Below are positions 46,132 through 57,899 of a stretch of 64,000 nucleotides of DNA, piece after piece (the first letter of the stretch is position 1; every line of letters starts with the position of its first letter). Both the position numbers and the translations under genes were made by a program. Where the stretch lies: contig CM043961.1 of assembly GCA_014529385.2 (NCBI GenBank), positions 16,224,478 through 16,288,477 on the forward strand, read 5' to 3'. A model generated the notes under the pieces. The model saw nothing but the letters and a program-made list of their open reading frames with translations. It had not been told where the DNA came from and ran no database searches. The stretch is from Adiantum capillus-veneris (taxonomy: Eukaryota > Streptophyta > Polypodiopsida > Polypodiales > Pteridaceae).

Positions 46132-46432
46132 TCTCTCTCTTTATTTCCCGAGTTGTCCTTGGTCAGACAACTACCAGATATTGAACTTGCCTTCATTAAT
46201 AGCTACTTACAAATTTTTCTCTGGGGACATCCTTCAGGTTGGCTAGATTGTATCTCTCACACAATTTGGATACTCCGACAATAAAAGGTTTCATATCCCT
46301 CCTATTGGAACATAGTGCTTACTATCATGCTTCAAAGGAACTGACTTTCATAAGAGTCTCCTTGACTATGAGAAAAAAGCAATACAGGAATAAGAGCTTT
46401 CTACCTTAAAAACAACATCTGTTAATGACTGG

Positions 46433-47652
46433 TTGAAACTCTCAGCCCTTGCCAAAAAAGAACCTACACAACTTATTAATTCACTAAATTATTTTCTATT
46501 AACATTATGCTTTATTGATGCTCAGGACTGTTCGGATTTAGACTTCTATTTTTCATTCCTATCCTCCATATTTAATAAGCTATATTTTATCAATAATCTC
46601 CCTATCTTGTCGCTAGCAATTAGACAATCTCAAGAGATTGTGAACCCTCTTTTAGATCTAGATCTCTTGGATCAAGAAGAAAAGGAAGCCCTAGGCCTAA
46701 CCGAGGACCCTTCTTCTAAAAAAATTGAAAGGTCTATGGCTAGACATTTTTCTGAAGTCATTCCGCTACTTCCTTTCAGACAAATTGAGCTCGACGTTAT
46801 TCGCTTGAAAACAAACTCTGGGATTTTGAGATACTGAATCAATGTGCTCCATTCACAATTCACTCTTTAGCTCTGCTTTGTAGTTTACCACCTGATGTGG
46901 TAGAACGATGCAAAACATCTGCACTTCAATCAAAACATCTACTATCACAGGATAAACCTTTTACACTAAAACAGATAAAACTGTCCGACATTGATAGTAA
47001 AAAGTGCTCTAACACTTCTATGGTAGACCGTACAAAGGGACTGTCACTCAACGAGACAGAAAACGACATTCGAAAGTTCTTGACGAATTGCTGGAACAAA
47101 TACAGACCATTCATCAAGTGTACTTGTAAGAGGAATCCCGATTGGAACTGCCCAGCAACGATCATATGGTTTGATCACCTTCTTTGCTTTGTATTTCAAA
47201 ATCTTCCAAGGTTCTTTCCTTACTCTTCTGGGCCCGCACAAGTATATGCTTTCATTGGATGGGTAACATCTTTTCCCATTGAAGTTCGGCATGCGGTAGT
47301 AGTCTTTTATGCTCTTCATGAGCATCTGATTGATGCAGCAAAAGGTTTGGTATTATATACACTAGGAACTCCATTCCTCTCTCAAGTTCAACACCAACCA
47401 ATTGGTCTAACCATCGACACAATTTTCAAACCCTCTAGAAGTAGGAAACAGCTGAAACGTATTGCTAATACACCAAGCAATACAACATCATCAAAACAAC
47501 CTCGACAATTTCATGGATCTGAGGACTTCGACAAAACTCCAAGGATGCTTGAATACAATACAAATGACAAGGTACGACATTTAATTACTAGAACTAATGA
47601 GTTACAATGGTTTAAACAAGGTAATAAAAGGAACATCGGTTTATTCATTTAA
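46433..47652 (+). pseudogene. Penelope-like element N-terminal protein region
   Basis: Frames 46433-46837 and 46897-47652 are in different phases, with a stop after SGILRY. The second begins ERCKTSALQSKHLLSQDK and contains CTCKRNPDWNC, a pair of Cys residues that may bind metal, and a hydrophobic VYAFIGWVTSFPIEVRHAVV stretch. I do not recognise a domain here. No GIY-YIG signature is seen. Confidence 0.5.
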
Positions 47653-47704
47653 CTTTCATTAATAAATTTATGGAGTTTGTACACCCTCACACTTTTTTTG
47701 ATGA

Positions 47705-48448
47705 ATGTTAAAAGATATTGGAATAAAAAATAATCTTGATCATTTTCACATTAAATTTGGATGGAAATACACAAATAATGTTGGACAATACTTGTATGAA
47801 CCTTTTGATATGTTTGCTAAACCTTTTGATCTTAATGAACCTTGTGTTTGCCGGAGTCAGAAACGGTTTAAAAATTTCCTAAAGGATTTTGACCATCATG
47901 GTGAGCACGTTATTACTACTGAACCATCATTCATAAGACACCACACACTAAGGGATAACATATCCAAAGGCTTTAACCATATCCCGCTTGTCCCTGTACA
48001 TCTACATTCAGTTAAAGCCGAATTCAAGAAGAGATGGGAAAAATTATGCAATTTACTAAACATAAAATGTACACAATCTCACTTCCATTCAATTGAAATA
48101 AGAATGGAAAAAACCTTCCACTCTATATTTCCAAATTATAGGCATAATCAAAGCCCTTGGTTCATGGAAAAAGATATATTAGACAAAATTGAATTTTTCC
48201 AAAAACACATTTTTATATGTAGTTTGGATAAATCAGCTCAAACTCCTATCTTTATTTGTAAACGAATCATTAGACTATACGCAAAGAACATATTAAATTC
48301 TTCTAAATTCATGCCGATAAATGAATGCAATAACACCATCATCTCAGTCATTAATACACGATGCAAGGAGTTTAATATTATACCTTCTCATGATAGAGGC
48401 CTTCCCTATATTATGGGAAATTACAAAATTCACAAAATAGAGTTCTGA
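47705..48448 (+). CDS. Penelope-like reverse transcriptase, N-terminal part
   Basis: 247-codon open frame. It contains CVCRSQKRFKNFLKDFDHHG, then EHVITTEPSFIRHHTLRD, matching the C-x-C...D..HG.V.T...I....LR block I know from the N-terminal part of many Penelope-like RTs. It ends with GLPYIMGNYKIHK, the P.(I/L).G..KIHK motif preceding the first RT motif, and stops at 48448. Reading in that phase continues after the stop with WITNAHDCVFSLVASKIT. Confidence 0.7.
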   Translation: MLKDIGIKNNLDHFHIKFGWKYTNNVGQYLYEPFDMFAKPFDLNEPCVCRSQKRFKNFLKDFDHHGEHVITTEPSFIRHHTLRDNISKGFNHIPLVPVHLHSVKAEFKKRWEKLCNLLNIKCTQSHFHSIEIRMEKTFHSIFPNYRHNQSPWFMEKDILDKIEFFQKHIFICSLDKSAQTPIFICKRIIRLYAKNILNSSKFMPINECNNTIISVINTRCKEFNIIPSHDRGLPYIMGNYKIHKIEF

Positions 48449-49440
48449 TGGATAACAAATGCCCATGATTGTGTATTTTCTCTTGTGGCTAGTAAGATCA
48501 CTAAGTTCCTACATGGCTTATCTATTGGACTTATTGAATATACTGAGAATTTTTAAAAAAACCTTCAAACATTTACAAAAGTGAATACAAATGCATACTG
48601 GGTCATTAACAACCAATACGATGCTTTGATAAACCTCCCCAAACTAATTTACGATGTTCATACGTATGATATTAAAGCTTGTTATGAAGCAATTCCTCAC
48701 CATGGGGAAGCATAGCATGATGGAGTCCTTGAATAACATTAAAAGAGTAGTGATTGGGAAAGGCTACAAAGGGTTTAAACCATCTAGGAGTAAAATCACC
48801 CTTACAAAAAAGAAGTCGGAAGTGAAATGGTCCTATGAATTTTTTGAAACTTTAAATATCTTTGTGTTAGACAATTGTTTCTCACGGTTAGGATATGATA
48901 TTTATCGACAAACTAGAGGAATTCCAATGGGATACTCATGTTCTCCTTTATGGTGCAATCTATATCTGGCTTGGTTTTGAGCTGGAATATATCAGAAAAT
49001 TATCTAGACTCAAAAGGAATGATATGATTTTAGCTTTCTTACACTCTAACCGGTATATGGATGATCTTCTTTTTATAAATAACACATATATTGCAAGCTG
49101 CATGAATCATAACAAACCCTTGTCCCGTGAGGACCCCTTTACAATATATCCATTGGATATCATTTTCGTAAAAATGACTCATACGAAATTTGGCTCTACA
49201 TATTTAAACACGAAAATAATTTTACAAAGACCCTTTATCGGAGAATACACTACAGAAACAACATGGAAGAAAGATGCATTACTAGGACACCAAGTATCAT
49301 TCATACAAGCGGCCAATAATCACCCGACACAGTTGGCATACAAAGTATGTGTGTCGCATATCTTACCCATCATTTATAACGTGTCATATGTAGTAAGAAT
49401 TCAATGATTTGCAACGACTGAGCTTTATGTCTTCTCGAAC
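48449..49440 (+). pseudogene. Penelope-like reverse transcriptase catalytic core
   Basis: Split over several phases. The first catalytic Asp lies in TYDIKACYEAIPH near 48661-48700. The frame 48654-48980 then gives RQTRGIPMGYSCSPLWCNLY, the GIPMG..(C/S)(S/A)PL motif. The frame 48895-49407 has RYMDDLLF, the two-Asp motif, at about 49051-49074, followed by DPFTIYPLDIIF and YLNTKIIL. All three catalytic Asp residues are present, but frameshifts and stops prevent translation as one protein. A short charged tail (EEEIEQEVRTYEKN) follows to about 49625, without an endonuclease motif. Confidence 0.8.
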
Positions 49441-49629
49441 AGATTCAAAAGAACACGTATCATAACATTGATCACACAATTTCTAATGAAAGGTACTTCC
49501 CGAGTATCAGATTCAAGATCAAATCTTTGATGAATTTACTAAATGAAGAAGAAATAGAACAGGAGGTACGTACTTATGAGAAAAATACGATAAAAATCTC
49601 TGAAGCAATCGAGTTGGATGCATGAGAGT

Positions 49630-50151
49630 AACCAGAAAGGCAAGAACACACAATGACAGGAAGGACTGCGACAGAAATACCAAGTCAGCACACAACATGA
49701 CGGCGATGTCTTGTTAAGTTTTTCGTTTTTCATATGTAACTCAGATAAGGTGTATGGAACTTTTTTCTCAATAAAAGTCGGTTTTTTTACCACCAATGGA
49801 AAGGGTACCAGGACATTTGTACAAAGGTTTCATTTGACAATAAACATTGCAAAGACAAATTGTCACCAGAGGTGTTGTAGTAATAATCATGGATATTATG
49901 GTGAGCATACGAATTGATACTGTGTACTGTTGGATAAAGTATAATTAGACAAACACCAAATGTTGGAAAGGATGATACTAATTTAAGAAAGGCGAACTGC
50001 TGTATATGACAAACTCAAGTTTTACATTGGCGGGGGATATGTCCACTTGGTGGGCTATCCCCCACCAAATGGGCATACTCCCAGGGTTGGGGGTGGGCCT
50101 CTCTCTCTCTCTCTCTATCTCTCGCTATCTATCTTTCTCTCTCTCTCTCTC
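49630..50151. other. Penelope-like element 3' spacer with hairpin
   Basis: Non-coding. A stem of CCACTTGGTGGG and CCCACCAAATGG (50043-50072, six-base loop, one mismatch) lies just before the CT-rich start of the right repeat. No hammerhead core (CTGATGA...GAAA) is seen. Confidence 0.5.
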
Positions 50152-50237
50152 TTAAAACCCATAATATGCGGGCATACACAAGGCTAGGAATAAACCTCTG
50201 TCTCTCGCTTTCTCTCTATCTCTCTCTCTCTCTCTAT

Positions 50238-50306
<69 letters not shown>

Positions 50307-51923
50307 GAACCTGTAAGATGTGGGAGTGGCACCAAATAGGTCGAAACTAATTATAACCTTAACCTTTTTAAATACATAACAGGTCCTTTGAACCTTACTC
50401 TCAGTAAGTGATAATCTACCAAACTCGATATTACTCAATTAAAAGCTTGTGTGCATATAAGGAAGGTATCATGTTGATAAAAAATAACTCCACCGAATAT
50501 AGCAAGCCTAAACTGGGCACTGGGCATCATAAAGATGGCGCGGCGGACTGCGTATAAAAAACACAGAGGGCTTGCAAGGGAAATAACCGACTGTGCACTC
50601 ATACTGAGCATTCTTTCACACACACACACATACATCGTAGGCAGCGTGGATTAGTGCTGCTTCAAGCTTTGAAGAAATGGCGCATGTCTACTTGAAGGAG
50701 GGATGCCCTCCTTGATCGCACACAAGTGGCTCACACACCAAATCTCAATTGCTGGCGAATCCTCATCATCCAGAAGCACAATCGGAATAGGCTTTGACAG
50801 CATTGGAATACGGCACGGTAAGGGAAACCTGCAATTCTTTACAGTACTGTAAATCTTGTTACATTATGGCAATGTTTAAAGCTTAGTAGATTGATTTACG
50901 TAAGCAAGGTTTACAGAAACATTGTTTGACATGTAAACTTCTGTCCTTTGTATATGTAAAAAAGAAAAACGTTTTTTAGAGAAGAAGAATACTCTATGCA
51001 ATGCAATAGAAGAAGAAACGGGGAACGGATAACTGCTCTACATAAATGTGTATAGACGCATGTTTCCAGTCTGATATAAACTCTGACAAACCCAAAAATG
51101 GGTGGCCGATCCTACATTTTCTAAATATTTTTTCTTAATATCTCTCTCTTTATCCTCTCAGGCTATAATTCTATCCATTTAGAGGATAGGATGTCCAAAA
51201 CTCACAGATAGTTAATATAAAAGTGTTGTTGTATAGCCGAGGTTTTTTCCAATTATTCTTAGAAACTAGCATCTAGAATAGACCACTGATAGACAAGATT
51301 TTCTTTATATAAATGTACTACAGGGCATGATTCTATTTATCGGAAGCCAAACTATGGGGGATATACCATCCTTTGAGAATGCAAGCCCAAAAACTCGCAA
51401 GAGATGCTACCTACCTAATGGAAAGCCACGTCTCTCTGCCATACGTGATTTTTCGGAAGGATGCCAATCAGCCTTCATCATCAAACCTGAAACAACCAGT
51501 GTACCAGTTGAAATTATGGTAGAGGAAAGTCTGCCAGACAAAATTATGGTGGAAAATACCGTTAAAAGACGAATCATGCCTGCTAGAGAAGCAAAGAAAA
51601 AACTCCCTCGAAATGCATATAAGGAGAGTGAAGGGGTTTAGGGCTATGTGACAGCAATAACAAGGAGAATAGATTGTTTGGATACCTGTCTTCCCATCAA
51701 GGTTGCCCATGTTTTAACTGGCTGCTTATGTTGGATGGTGGCAGGTATAGATCTATTCTCTCATGGATTCTAGGACTCAATTAGTCCCCTACCAGGATCA
51801 GATGTACCAGCTTCATTTATAAAAATTTGGATTGTGTCTTCATATATTAACTACTATAATTTAGGTCTTGTCTATTCTAGGTCAACTATCAATATATGGT
51901 TCTATAAGAGGGGATGTCAAAAT

Positions 51924-51946
<23 letters not shown>
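50152..51946 (+). repeat. right direct repeat of the Penelope-like element
   Basis: Matches the left repeat in order and orientation and ends in the same GATGTCAAAATTAATCTCTC leading into a CT array. It lacks the left repeat's 44780-45575 block. It contains an additional segment at about 51348-51662. A TA array (50240-50301) is expanded compared with the left copy. Confidence 0.85.
51327..51641 (+). CDS. small ORF, possible captured SUVH-type methyltransferase fragment
   Basis: 104-codon open frame lying almost entirely in the segment found only in the right repeat. It contains KRCYLPNGKPRLSAIRDFSE followed by GCQ. From memory of the family, plant SUVH5/6-type H3K9 methyltransferases carry an (R/K)-x-Y-...-(V/L)SA(V/I)RDFP-x-GCG motif in their N-terminal half, which this resembles. 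The remainder (EIMVEESLPDKIMVENTVKR) is acidic/basic and not recognised. No SRA or SET domain is present. It could be a captured host exon or chance similarity. Confidence 0.4.
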   Translation: MILFIGSQTMGDIPSFENASPKTRKRCYLPNGKPRLSAIRDFSEGCQSAFIIKPETTSVPVEIMVEESLPDKIMVENTVKRRIMPAREAKKKLPRNAYKESEGV

Positions 51947-52430
<484 letters not shown>

Positions 52431-52455
52431 GCGCACACACACACACACACACACA

Positions 52456-52712
52456 TGACTGTTTATAGCGTGTTGCTATTTCCCTAGTATGTTTCTGCTA
52501 GGACTGTTGTCCTGGGGTACCTTAGTGACTCGCTTAAATTCACTACGTAATTTTTGTAAGGTAGTACCTTGATGGTATCTAACCCTTAAATACTAAATGG
52601 GTTATGGGTGGGTTACCCGGCTCTATAAATGATGTCGTCTTCTGCTTAATAGCAAGGTGGCTCCCTCCTGACAGGTCTGCGATATTGCACTCTTAAGTGA
52701 TCTCTCTCTCTC

Positions 52713-52747
<35 letters not shown>

Positions 52748-53580
52748 TCTCTTCCCCCCTCTTTCTCTCTCTATACATGGCGATGCTGTTACACCATCCC
52801 CCTCTTGAAGCCGGGCCTACCATACAGCTAAGAAGGAAGGTGGCCACTTGATCCAAACCCTATAAAAAGGTGAGCTTTGCACGCTCACATAGCATTGGTG
52901 GTGTGTCTATTTGGCAGAAGTGTCTGTACATTAGGACTGTGAGGATTTTATCTGCAAAGGGGTAGTGTTAAGTGTCAGATCTATGGCAAACATCAAGGAT
53001 AATCAGGCTATTGTGGAGTTGGCTGCTCCAACTCAATCTCAGGTTACTTTGGCATTGAAATGGACTGTTGTCCAAAATGTTTGATAGTTGTGAGTATTCC
53101 TCATGCATATGCTGGTAGAGGCACTTGAATAGCTTCTTCTGCTGAACTCTATCTCATGAGAGCTTGTAAAGCACAAGCGCTTCATATGGTTTCTTTTACC
53201 CTTGTAAATGATTTCATCTATGAAATATATGATTACCTTGACCTTTCTTATTATTTATCTTTGAAAGCAATCTAATTGGGTGACATCTATAACATGTGGG
53301 ATACCCATGCATCACCTGCATACGGTACCAATGCTAACTAAATGTTGTGTGGTTTCCATGGGTGCAGATGAGGGTTACCTTCTCAACTATATGGTTTTCA
53401 CATTTCCTTGGCTTGGAGATGCGGACTATTATATCTTCTGGCTCTTGATTTCAGCACTTGTGTATAAAGACTGTTCTATACTATGAATGGGAAATATACC
53501 ACCTTTTCATTGACATAGTTTCTAGTGTCTTTTGTAATCTGAAAGGATTCTTTGGTGTATATGTTATATTGTTATTGGAA
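52456..53580. other. unassigned region with TATA box and tiny ORF
   Basis: CCTATAAAAAGG at 52859-52870 is a good plant TATA box. An ATG at 52983 follows with a 33-codon frame (MANIKDNQAIVELAAPTQSQ...). A second possible transcript end is suggested by ATTTCATCTATGAAATATAT near 53211-53231. It might be a short gene, or the LTR and leader of an unrecognised retroelement. No domain is recognised in the ORF or downstream. A CT array (52700-52743) lies upstream. Confidence 0.35.
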
Positions 53581-53582
53581 CA

Positions 53583-53649
<67 letters not shown>

Positions 53650-53743
53650 CCTCTCTCTCTCCCCCCCCTCTCCCTCCCTCCCCACACATCTGTCCCTCCC
53701 TATTTCCTCTCTTCGGTCCCCCTATCTCTTTCTCTACCCACCC

Positions 53744-53810
<67 letters not shown>

Positions 53811-53904
53811 GTGTGTGTGTGTGTGTGTGTGCCCACCCTTCCCTCCTTCCTCTCTTTGGCCCCTCCCCCTCCTTCTTTCCCTTTCTCTTTCTCTCTGCCC
53901 GCCT

Positions 53905-53974
<70 letters not shown>

Positions 53975-54125
53975 AAAGAGGCACTAGCGATATTGTGAAT
54001 GCCTTAAAAAAAAAAAGCTCCCCCCTCCTTCTCTCTCTCCCTATCCCCCTACCAGCACTCTCTCCACCCGTTCTTTCCCTTCTCTCTTTCTCCACCCCCA
54101 CCACACCGCCTCTCGAGTCCCTCCC

Positions 54126-54219
<94 letters not shown>

Positions 54220-54242
54220 TAGATAGATAGATAGATAGATAG
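53583..54242. repeat. cluster of CT, GT, GA and GATA arrays
   Basis: CT at 53583-53647, 53750-53808 and 53908-53973; GT at 53811-53831; GA at 54128-54215; GATA to 54242. C/T-rich non-repetitive bridges lie between them. The long Ser-Leu and Arg-Glu open frames here are simple-repeat artefacts. Confidence 0.95.
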
Positions 54243-54960
54243 TTCTATTATCGTCCTGGGAGGTCAAATATGACCTATGGGACCAAATGAACATGTCACG
54301 TGGTGTGGGTGGAGTTCATAAGTGACTCTTGATGCTCAAAAATGGCTGAAATGAGCGTCGCAATAGAGAGTCCACATCGTGGTTGGGAGAGGAAGGTATG
54401 TAGGGAGAGCTCATGGCTGAATATATGGGGAAAAGAGGACCTAATGTGGTCAAAAGCTGAGCACTCAAGTAGTGTGTGGTACTCACTCTCTCGCACTTGA
54501 CGAGGGCATAAGGTGCAAAGTCGATGACACTCCTCGCCAGTGCCCCAACGTCCTGTCTCGCAGCGTAGAGAATGGGAGCTAAGACGAATGGAGGCAATGG
54601 TGCGGATCGCACTCAACGGGATGGGCTCAAGGATGTAGGAATGGGTTCGGTTACCTCGTTCCGAGAAGAAGAGAGATTTGTAGTTTGGGGCAACGTGTGT
54701 GGTGTAATGGCTGAAGCGAGAACCTCCGGATTTCTCCCAAGCCATGATACATTGGCGTTGTAAGAAGGCCTCTTTAACTTGGGAGTCGATCGACGCATCC
54801 TTGACCAAGTGACATGCATCCCATCTTCCAAACCATTTCTTGATATCAAGCATCCACCCCGAACTTAGTATTTTGCTCTTGCATGTCTTTTGAACCTTTT
54901 GACTTGCTTCATATGCAATTCTAGGAAGTCGATGCAAAGGGAGAACCCTTTTATCATGCC

Positions 54961-54990
<30 letters not shown>
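54216..54990 (-). mobile_element. LINE copy 2, heavily 5' truncated
   Basis: Minus strand: the C-terminal coding region from about 54960, then the GACGATAATA 3' end and a CTAT/CT tail (plus-strand GATA and GA arrays at 54128-54242). The 3' end matches copy 1. Nothing of the RT domain remains. Confidence 0.75.
54296..54937 (-). CDS. LINE ORF2 C-terminal region with zinc domain (copy 2)
   Basis: 213-codon open frame. It starts mid-protein with HRLPRIAYEASQKVQKTCKS, then GWMLDIKKWFGRWDACHLVK. It ends with a zinc-binding reverse-transcriptase-associated domain: SLRCETGRWGTGEECHRLCT, LCPRQVRESEYHTLLECSAF. The C..C and H...C spacing is intact here and decayed in copy 1. The open frame is longer than expected for such a short remnant, which suggests a fairly recent insertion. 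Confidence 0.75.
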   Translation of the reverse strand: MHRLPRIAYEASQKVQKTCKSKILSSGWMLDIKKWFGRWDACHLVKDASIDSQVKEAFLQRQCIMAWEKSGGSRFSHYTTHVAPNYKSLFFSERGNRTHSYILEPIPLSAIRTIASIRLSSHSLRCETGRWGTGEECHRLCTLCPRQVRESEYHTLLECSAFDHIRSSFPHIFSHELSLHTFLSQPRCGLSIATLISAIFEHQESLMNSTHTT

Positions 54991-55030
<40 letters not shown>

Positions 55031-55060
55031 CCTTTTTTATTCATGCCAAATGACCAAGGG
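54938..55060. repeat. GA array inside a duplicated 25-bp sequence
   Basis: AACCCTTTTATCATGCCAAATG stands before the GA run (54965-55028) and AACCCTTTTTTATTCATGCC, continuing AAATG, follows it. Confidence 0.8.
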
Positions 55061-55690
55061 AGAGGGGTTCCCTTGACCTTGTAGGAACTCTACTTTCCTT
55101 CCTTCATTGATATTCTATTAGACTAAGCTCTACCATGTCAATTTCCAAGAATATTTGTGTGCCCACTGCTAATTCTAAGCATGCCATTAGTCGTCAATTT
55201 TCTAGTTGACAAATTAGCAATAAAGAGAACCTATGAAAAAAAAACTATTGCAACATTACTCTTAAGGGAAATTAATAAATAATGCATCAAGCAAAACAAA
55301 AGCCTAATCTCTTTTCAATTAGTTGCATAATCTCTACAAATGTATGCAACATGTGAAACATGCTCGGATACTAGTGATACAAAATCCAAAAACCTAGGCA
55401 TCGTACACCTCTATTGAAGAGCTCTATAGCAAGCTCACTGATTTAGGAGCACTCCATAAAATCGACCACCCAACCATAGAGTCCCTCTTATAAAGGCGTA
55501 GACATTGACCGCTCAACACACTTGGTCAGACAAGATCCAAGCTTTGGTGTGCCGAGGAGATATACACCCTATGGCCGTCCTAGGCCTTCTCAAACCCCGT
55601 CTACCCCCAAGTTCTACACAAGCAGTGCGCACTAGGGACCCTACATGCATGTGCCACCTGTGCTCCATGGTCCTAATTCTATGGATGACG
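55061..55690. other. unassigned non-coding stretch
   Basis: No gene, LTR pair or repeat recognised. A TATA-like CTCTTATAAAGG near 55491 might belong to an unrecognised LTR. Confidence 0.3.
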
Positions 55691-55719
55691 TGACTGGGAG
55701 AGGGAGTATATACGTAAAA

Positions 55720-56640
55720 TAGCTACAAGATCTTTTTTCATACATGCATAAATTATTTTCTTGGTCATCCAATCTAGTCAAATCATACAATGGCTCTGCT
55801 ATGAATAAGAAACATCTATAGTATGCACACCTTCCTACAAAGCTTCTCAATTCATATAGATTCATGGTATATGCTTTCTTAAGAAACATCTATAGTATGC
55901 ACACCTTCCTACAAAGCTTCTCAATTCATATAGATTCATGGTATATGCTTTCTTATTTTTATCTCCAACTTTTCAAGGTCCATTTGGATCCTTGCTCCGG
56001 AGATAATATGACCTAGATGTTGAATCTCCTTTAAGAAAAAATTGCTTTTATTTTGATTAATATAAAGCTTATTATCTCTCAAAACTTGAAATATTACCTG
56101 AAGATGCTTCTTATGTTCCTCAGTAGACTTTGAGTAGATGATAATGTCGTCGAAGAACACTCCCGTGAAAATTTGATGAGGTCTAAAGAGCCGTTCCATC
56201 ATTCAATTGAACATAGCCGGTGCATTGCTAAGCCCAAAAGAGAGTACCAAAAATTCATATAGGCCAAATGTTGTTCAAAAGGCGATCTTATGAATGTCTT
56301 ATTTGATGATAGCCACTTTTGAGATCTATTTTACTAAAGTAGGTAGACCATTGTAGATCTTTGATCCTAGGAATAGGAAATCTATTCTTTATTGTTATTT
56401 GATTAAGCGTTGGACATTCCACACACATTCTATAAATATTATCTTTCTTTTATACTAGTAGAACTGGTGAACAAAATGGAGATGAACTAGGCTTGACCAT
56501 CCCTTATCACTTTTTCCACAAGCTCGTTCACTTGTCTCACAATCTTCTCTTATTGAGCCGGTGAGACTCAATAAGGAGACTTATTAGGAGGTGGAATATC
56601 AGGTAGAAGTTCTATGGAATAATTATCTTGTACCCTTTTG
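55720..56640 (-). pseudogene. gypsy D2 reverse transcriptase
   Basis: The frame 56202-55936 contains FTGVFFDDIIIYSKSTEEHK, the catalytic motif with FFDD in place of the usual YxDD variants, then LRDNKLYINQNKSNFF and LGHII. The thumb follows (SFVGRCAYYRCF near 55820-55850). Upstream remnants (SIELLPDIPPPNKSPY near 56590) mark the RT start. A perfect 74-bp tandem duplication (55807-55954) disrupts the thumb coding phase. Many stops make it inactive. Confidence 0.75.
55807..55954. repeat. perfect 74-bp tandem duplication
   Basis: 55807-55880 and 55881-55954 are identical by eye, both beginning AAGAAACATCTATAGTATGC. The unit lies inside D2 RT. Confidence 0.95.
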
Positions 56641-56762
56641 GGAGGTAGATTCTTGGGAATGTCATCTGTAAACACATCTTGAAATCCATTTAGGAAACTA
56701 TAGAATTCTAACTCCTCTTTAATTTCATTTTTAACTTCATTTTAGGAACACATGTATCTTTC

Positions 56763-57139
56763 TTAGACTCCTTGACAAAAATCATGTAACAAAAAAGAGA
56801 GATAACCATTTATTTTTCTTAGGAACTTCATAGTGGTAGACACGTGATCAAAACATGGTGCCCCTAGGATAACATTCTCATGCTTGAGTGGAGAGATGAA
56901 GAAATTTTCTTTGTTGACATAGCTTTGCACATGGAGCCTTAGCTTCCAAATCAATGAAGTGACTGAGACCTCTTTCCCTTGAAAGCTCCATCTACTTTTA
57001 CCAAATCCCCCATCTCAAAGTCATGAATTCTTTGCTCAAAAGAGGGTTTTGAGAAAGGCAAAGAGGAGAAAAAGGTGAGGATGGTGACCATTTTCTTTGC
57101 TTCCTCTTGCTTGGATTTCTTCTCCCTTTGGATTTTCAT
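56763..57139 (-). pseudogene. gypsy D2 protease remnant
   Basis: The frame 56954-56763 reads LHVQSYVNKENFFISPLKHE, then NVILGAPCFDHVSTTMKF, the second half of a chromovirus-type protease with its ILGAP(W) motif; Cys replaces Trp. The preceding frame (57139-56951) is Lys-rich and does not show the catalytic D-S/T-G, which appears deleted. Confidence 0.6.
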
Positions 57140-57179
57140 GACTTCCTCTTCCTTTTGGGAGGGCTAGGTGATCATTGTG

Positions 57180-57498
57180 CCCAACGTCTTCTTAGCCAAC
57201 AAAACTTACCTTAGAGGCCCTTTTGGTATCTCCTCTTCATTACCCAAAGAGATTCCTCTTTTGGAGGTCTCACTAGGAGCCCTTGTAGGAAATCTCTCTT
57301 CTTGGGCACTTGAAGGAACTTGAACTTGAAGGACCTCAATTTGGATTTGAACCTCCGCTTCCAAAATAGGGGTTCCCATTGCTTCTTGTAATTTGTCAAC
57401 AAGATAGTGGAAATTCTACAACCATCATCAAATGTTGTACCATGAGCTAGATCTAAGTTGTCAATATTAATTACATTCGCTTGATTATGTTGTGCCAT
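57180..57498 (-). pseudogene. gypsy D2 gag N-terminal remnant
   Basis: ATG at 57498 opens MAQHNQANVINIDNLDLAHG, paralleling D1's start. The frame runs to 57211 without reaching a recognisable capsid core, then joins protease-proximal sequence. Gag core and zinc knuckle are missing, so this copy could not make particles. Confidence 0.6.
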
Positions 57499-57886
57499 GG
57501 TTGAATTTTCTTGAATGTGCATGCTATCTCTTTCCTTGTCACTTCCAAAATTTTGGTTACTACTCCTCTTATCCCTAAAATATTAGCACTCAAGCAACTA
57601 CACCCGTGGCTTAGAATATGCTTAATTGAAAAGAGTAGTGGATTGGGTTTAACAATTCTAAGTTGGCACCGGTTTCTATAAAGAAGCTAATAGCTGTCCT
57701 AGGTAAGTCTTGAAAGGCTCCATTATCAAAACTATAGTTCCCTGATGGTGTCCCCAATAACTTGTAAATAGTCATGCTAACCAAGATAATAAATCCTAGC
57801 CCCACTCACTTCATTACAATGAGCAACTTCAACCTTTCATAGATTACTCAAGGACACCTCTTCTTAGGCAAGAAAGAGAAACCTTA

Positions 57887-57898
57887 GCTCTGATACCA
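57887..57898 (-). promoter_or_regulatory. primer-binding site of D2, tRNA-Met type
   Basis: The minus strand reads TGGTATCAGAGC, one base from the LTR end at 57900. Confidence 0.85.
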
Positions 57899-57899
57899 A

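Noticed and set aside
53458..54222. 254-codon ORF on the plus strand rich in Ser-Leu, with an Arg-Glu run
   Set aside because: It is translation of CT and GA simple repeats and has no other protein character.
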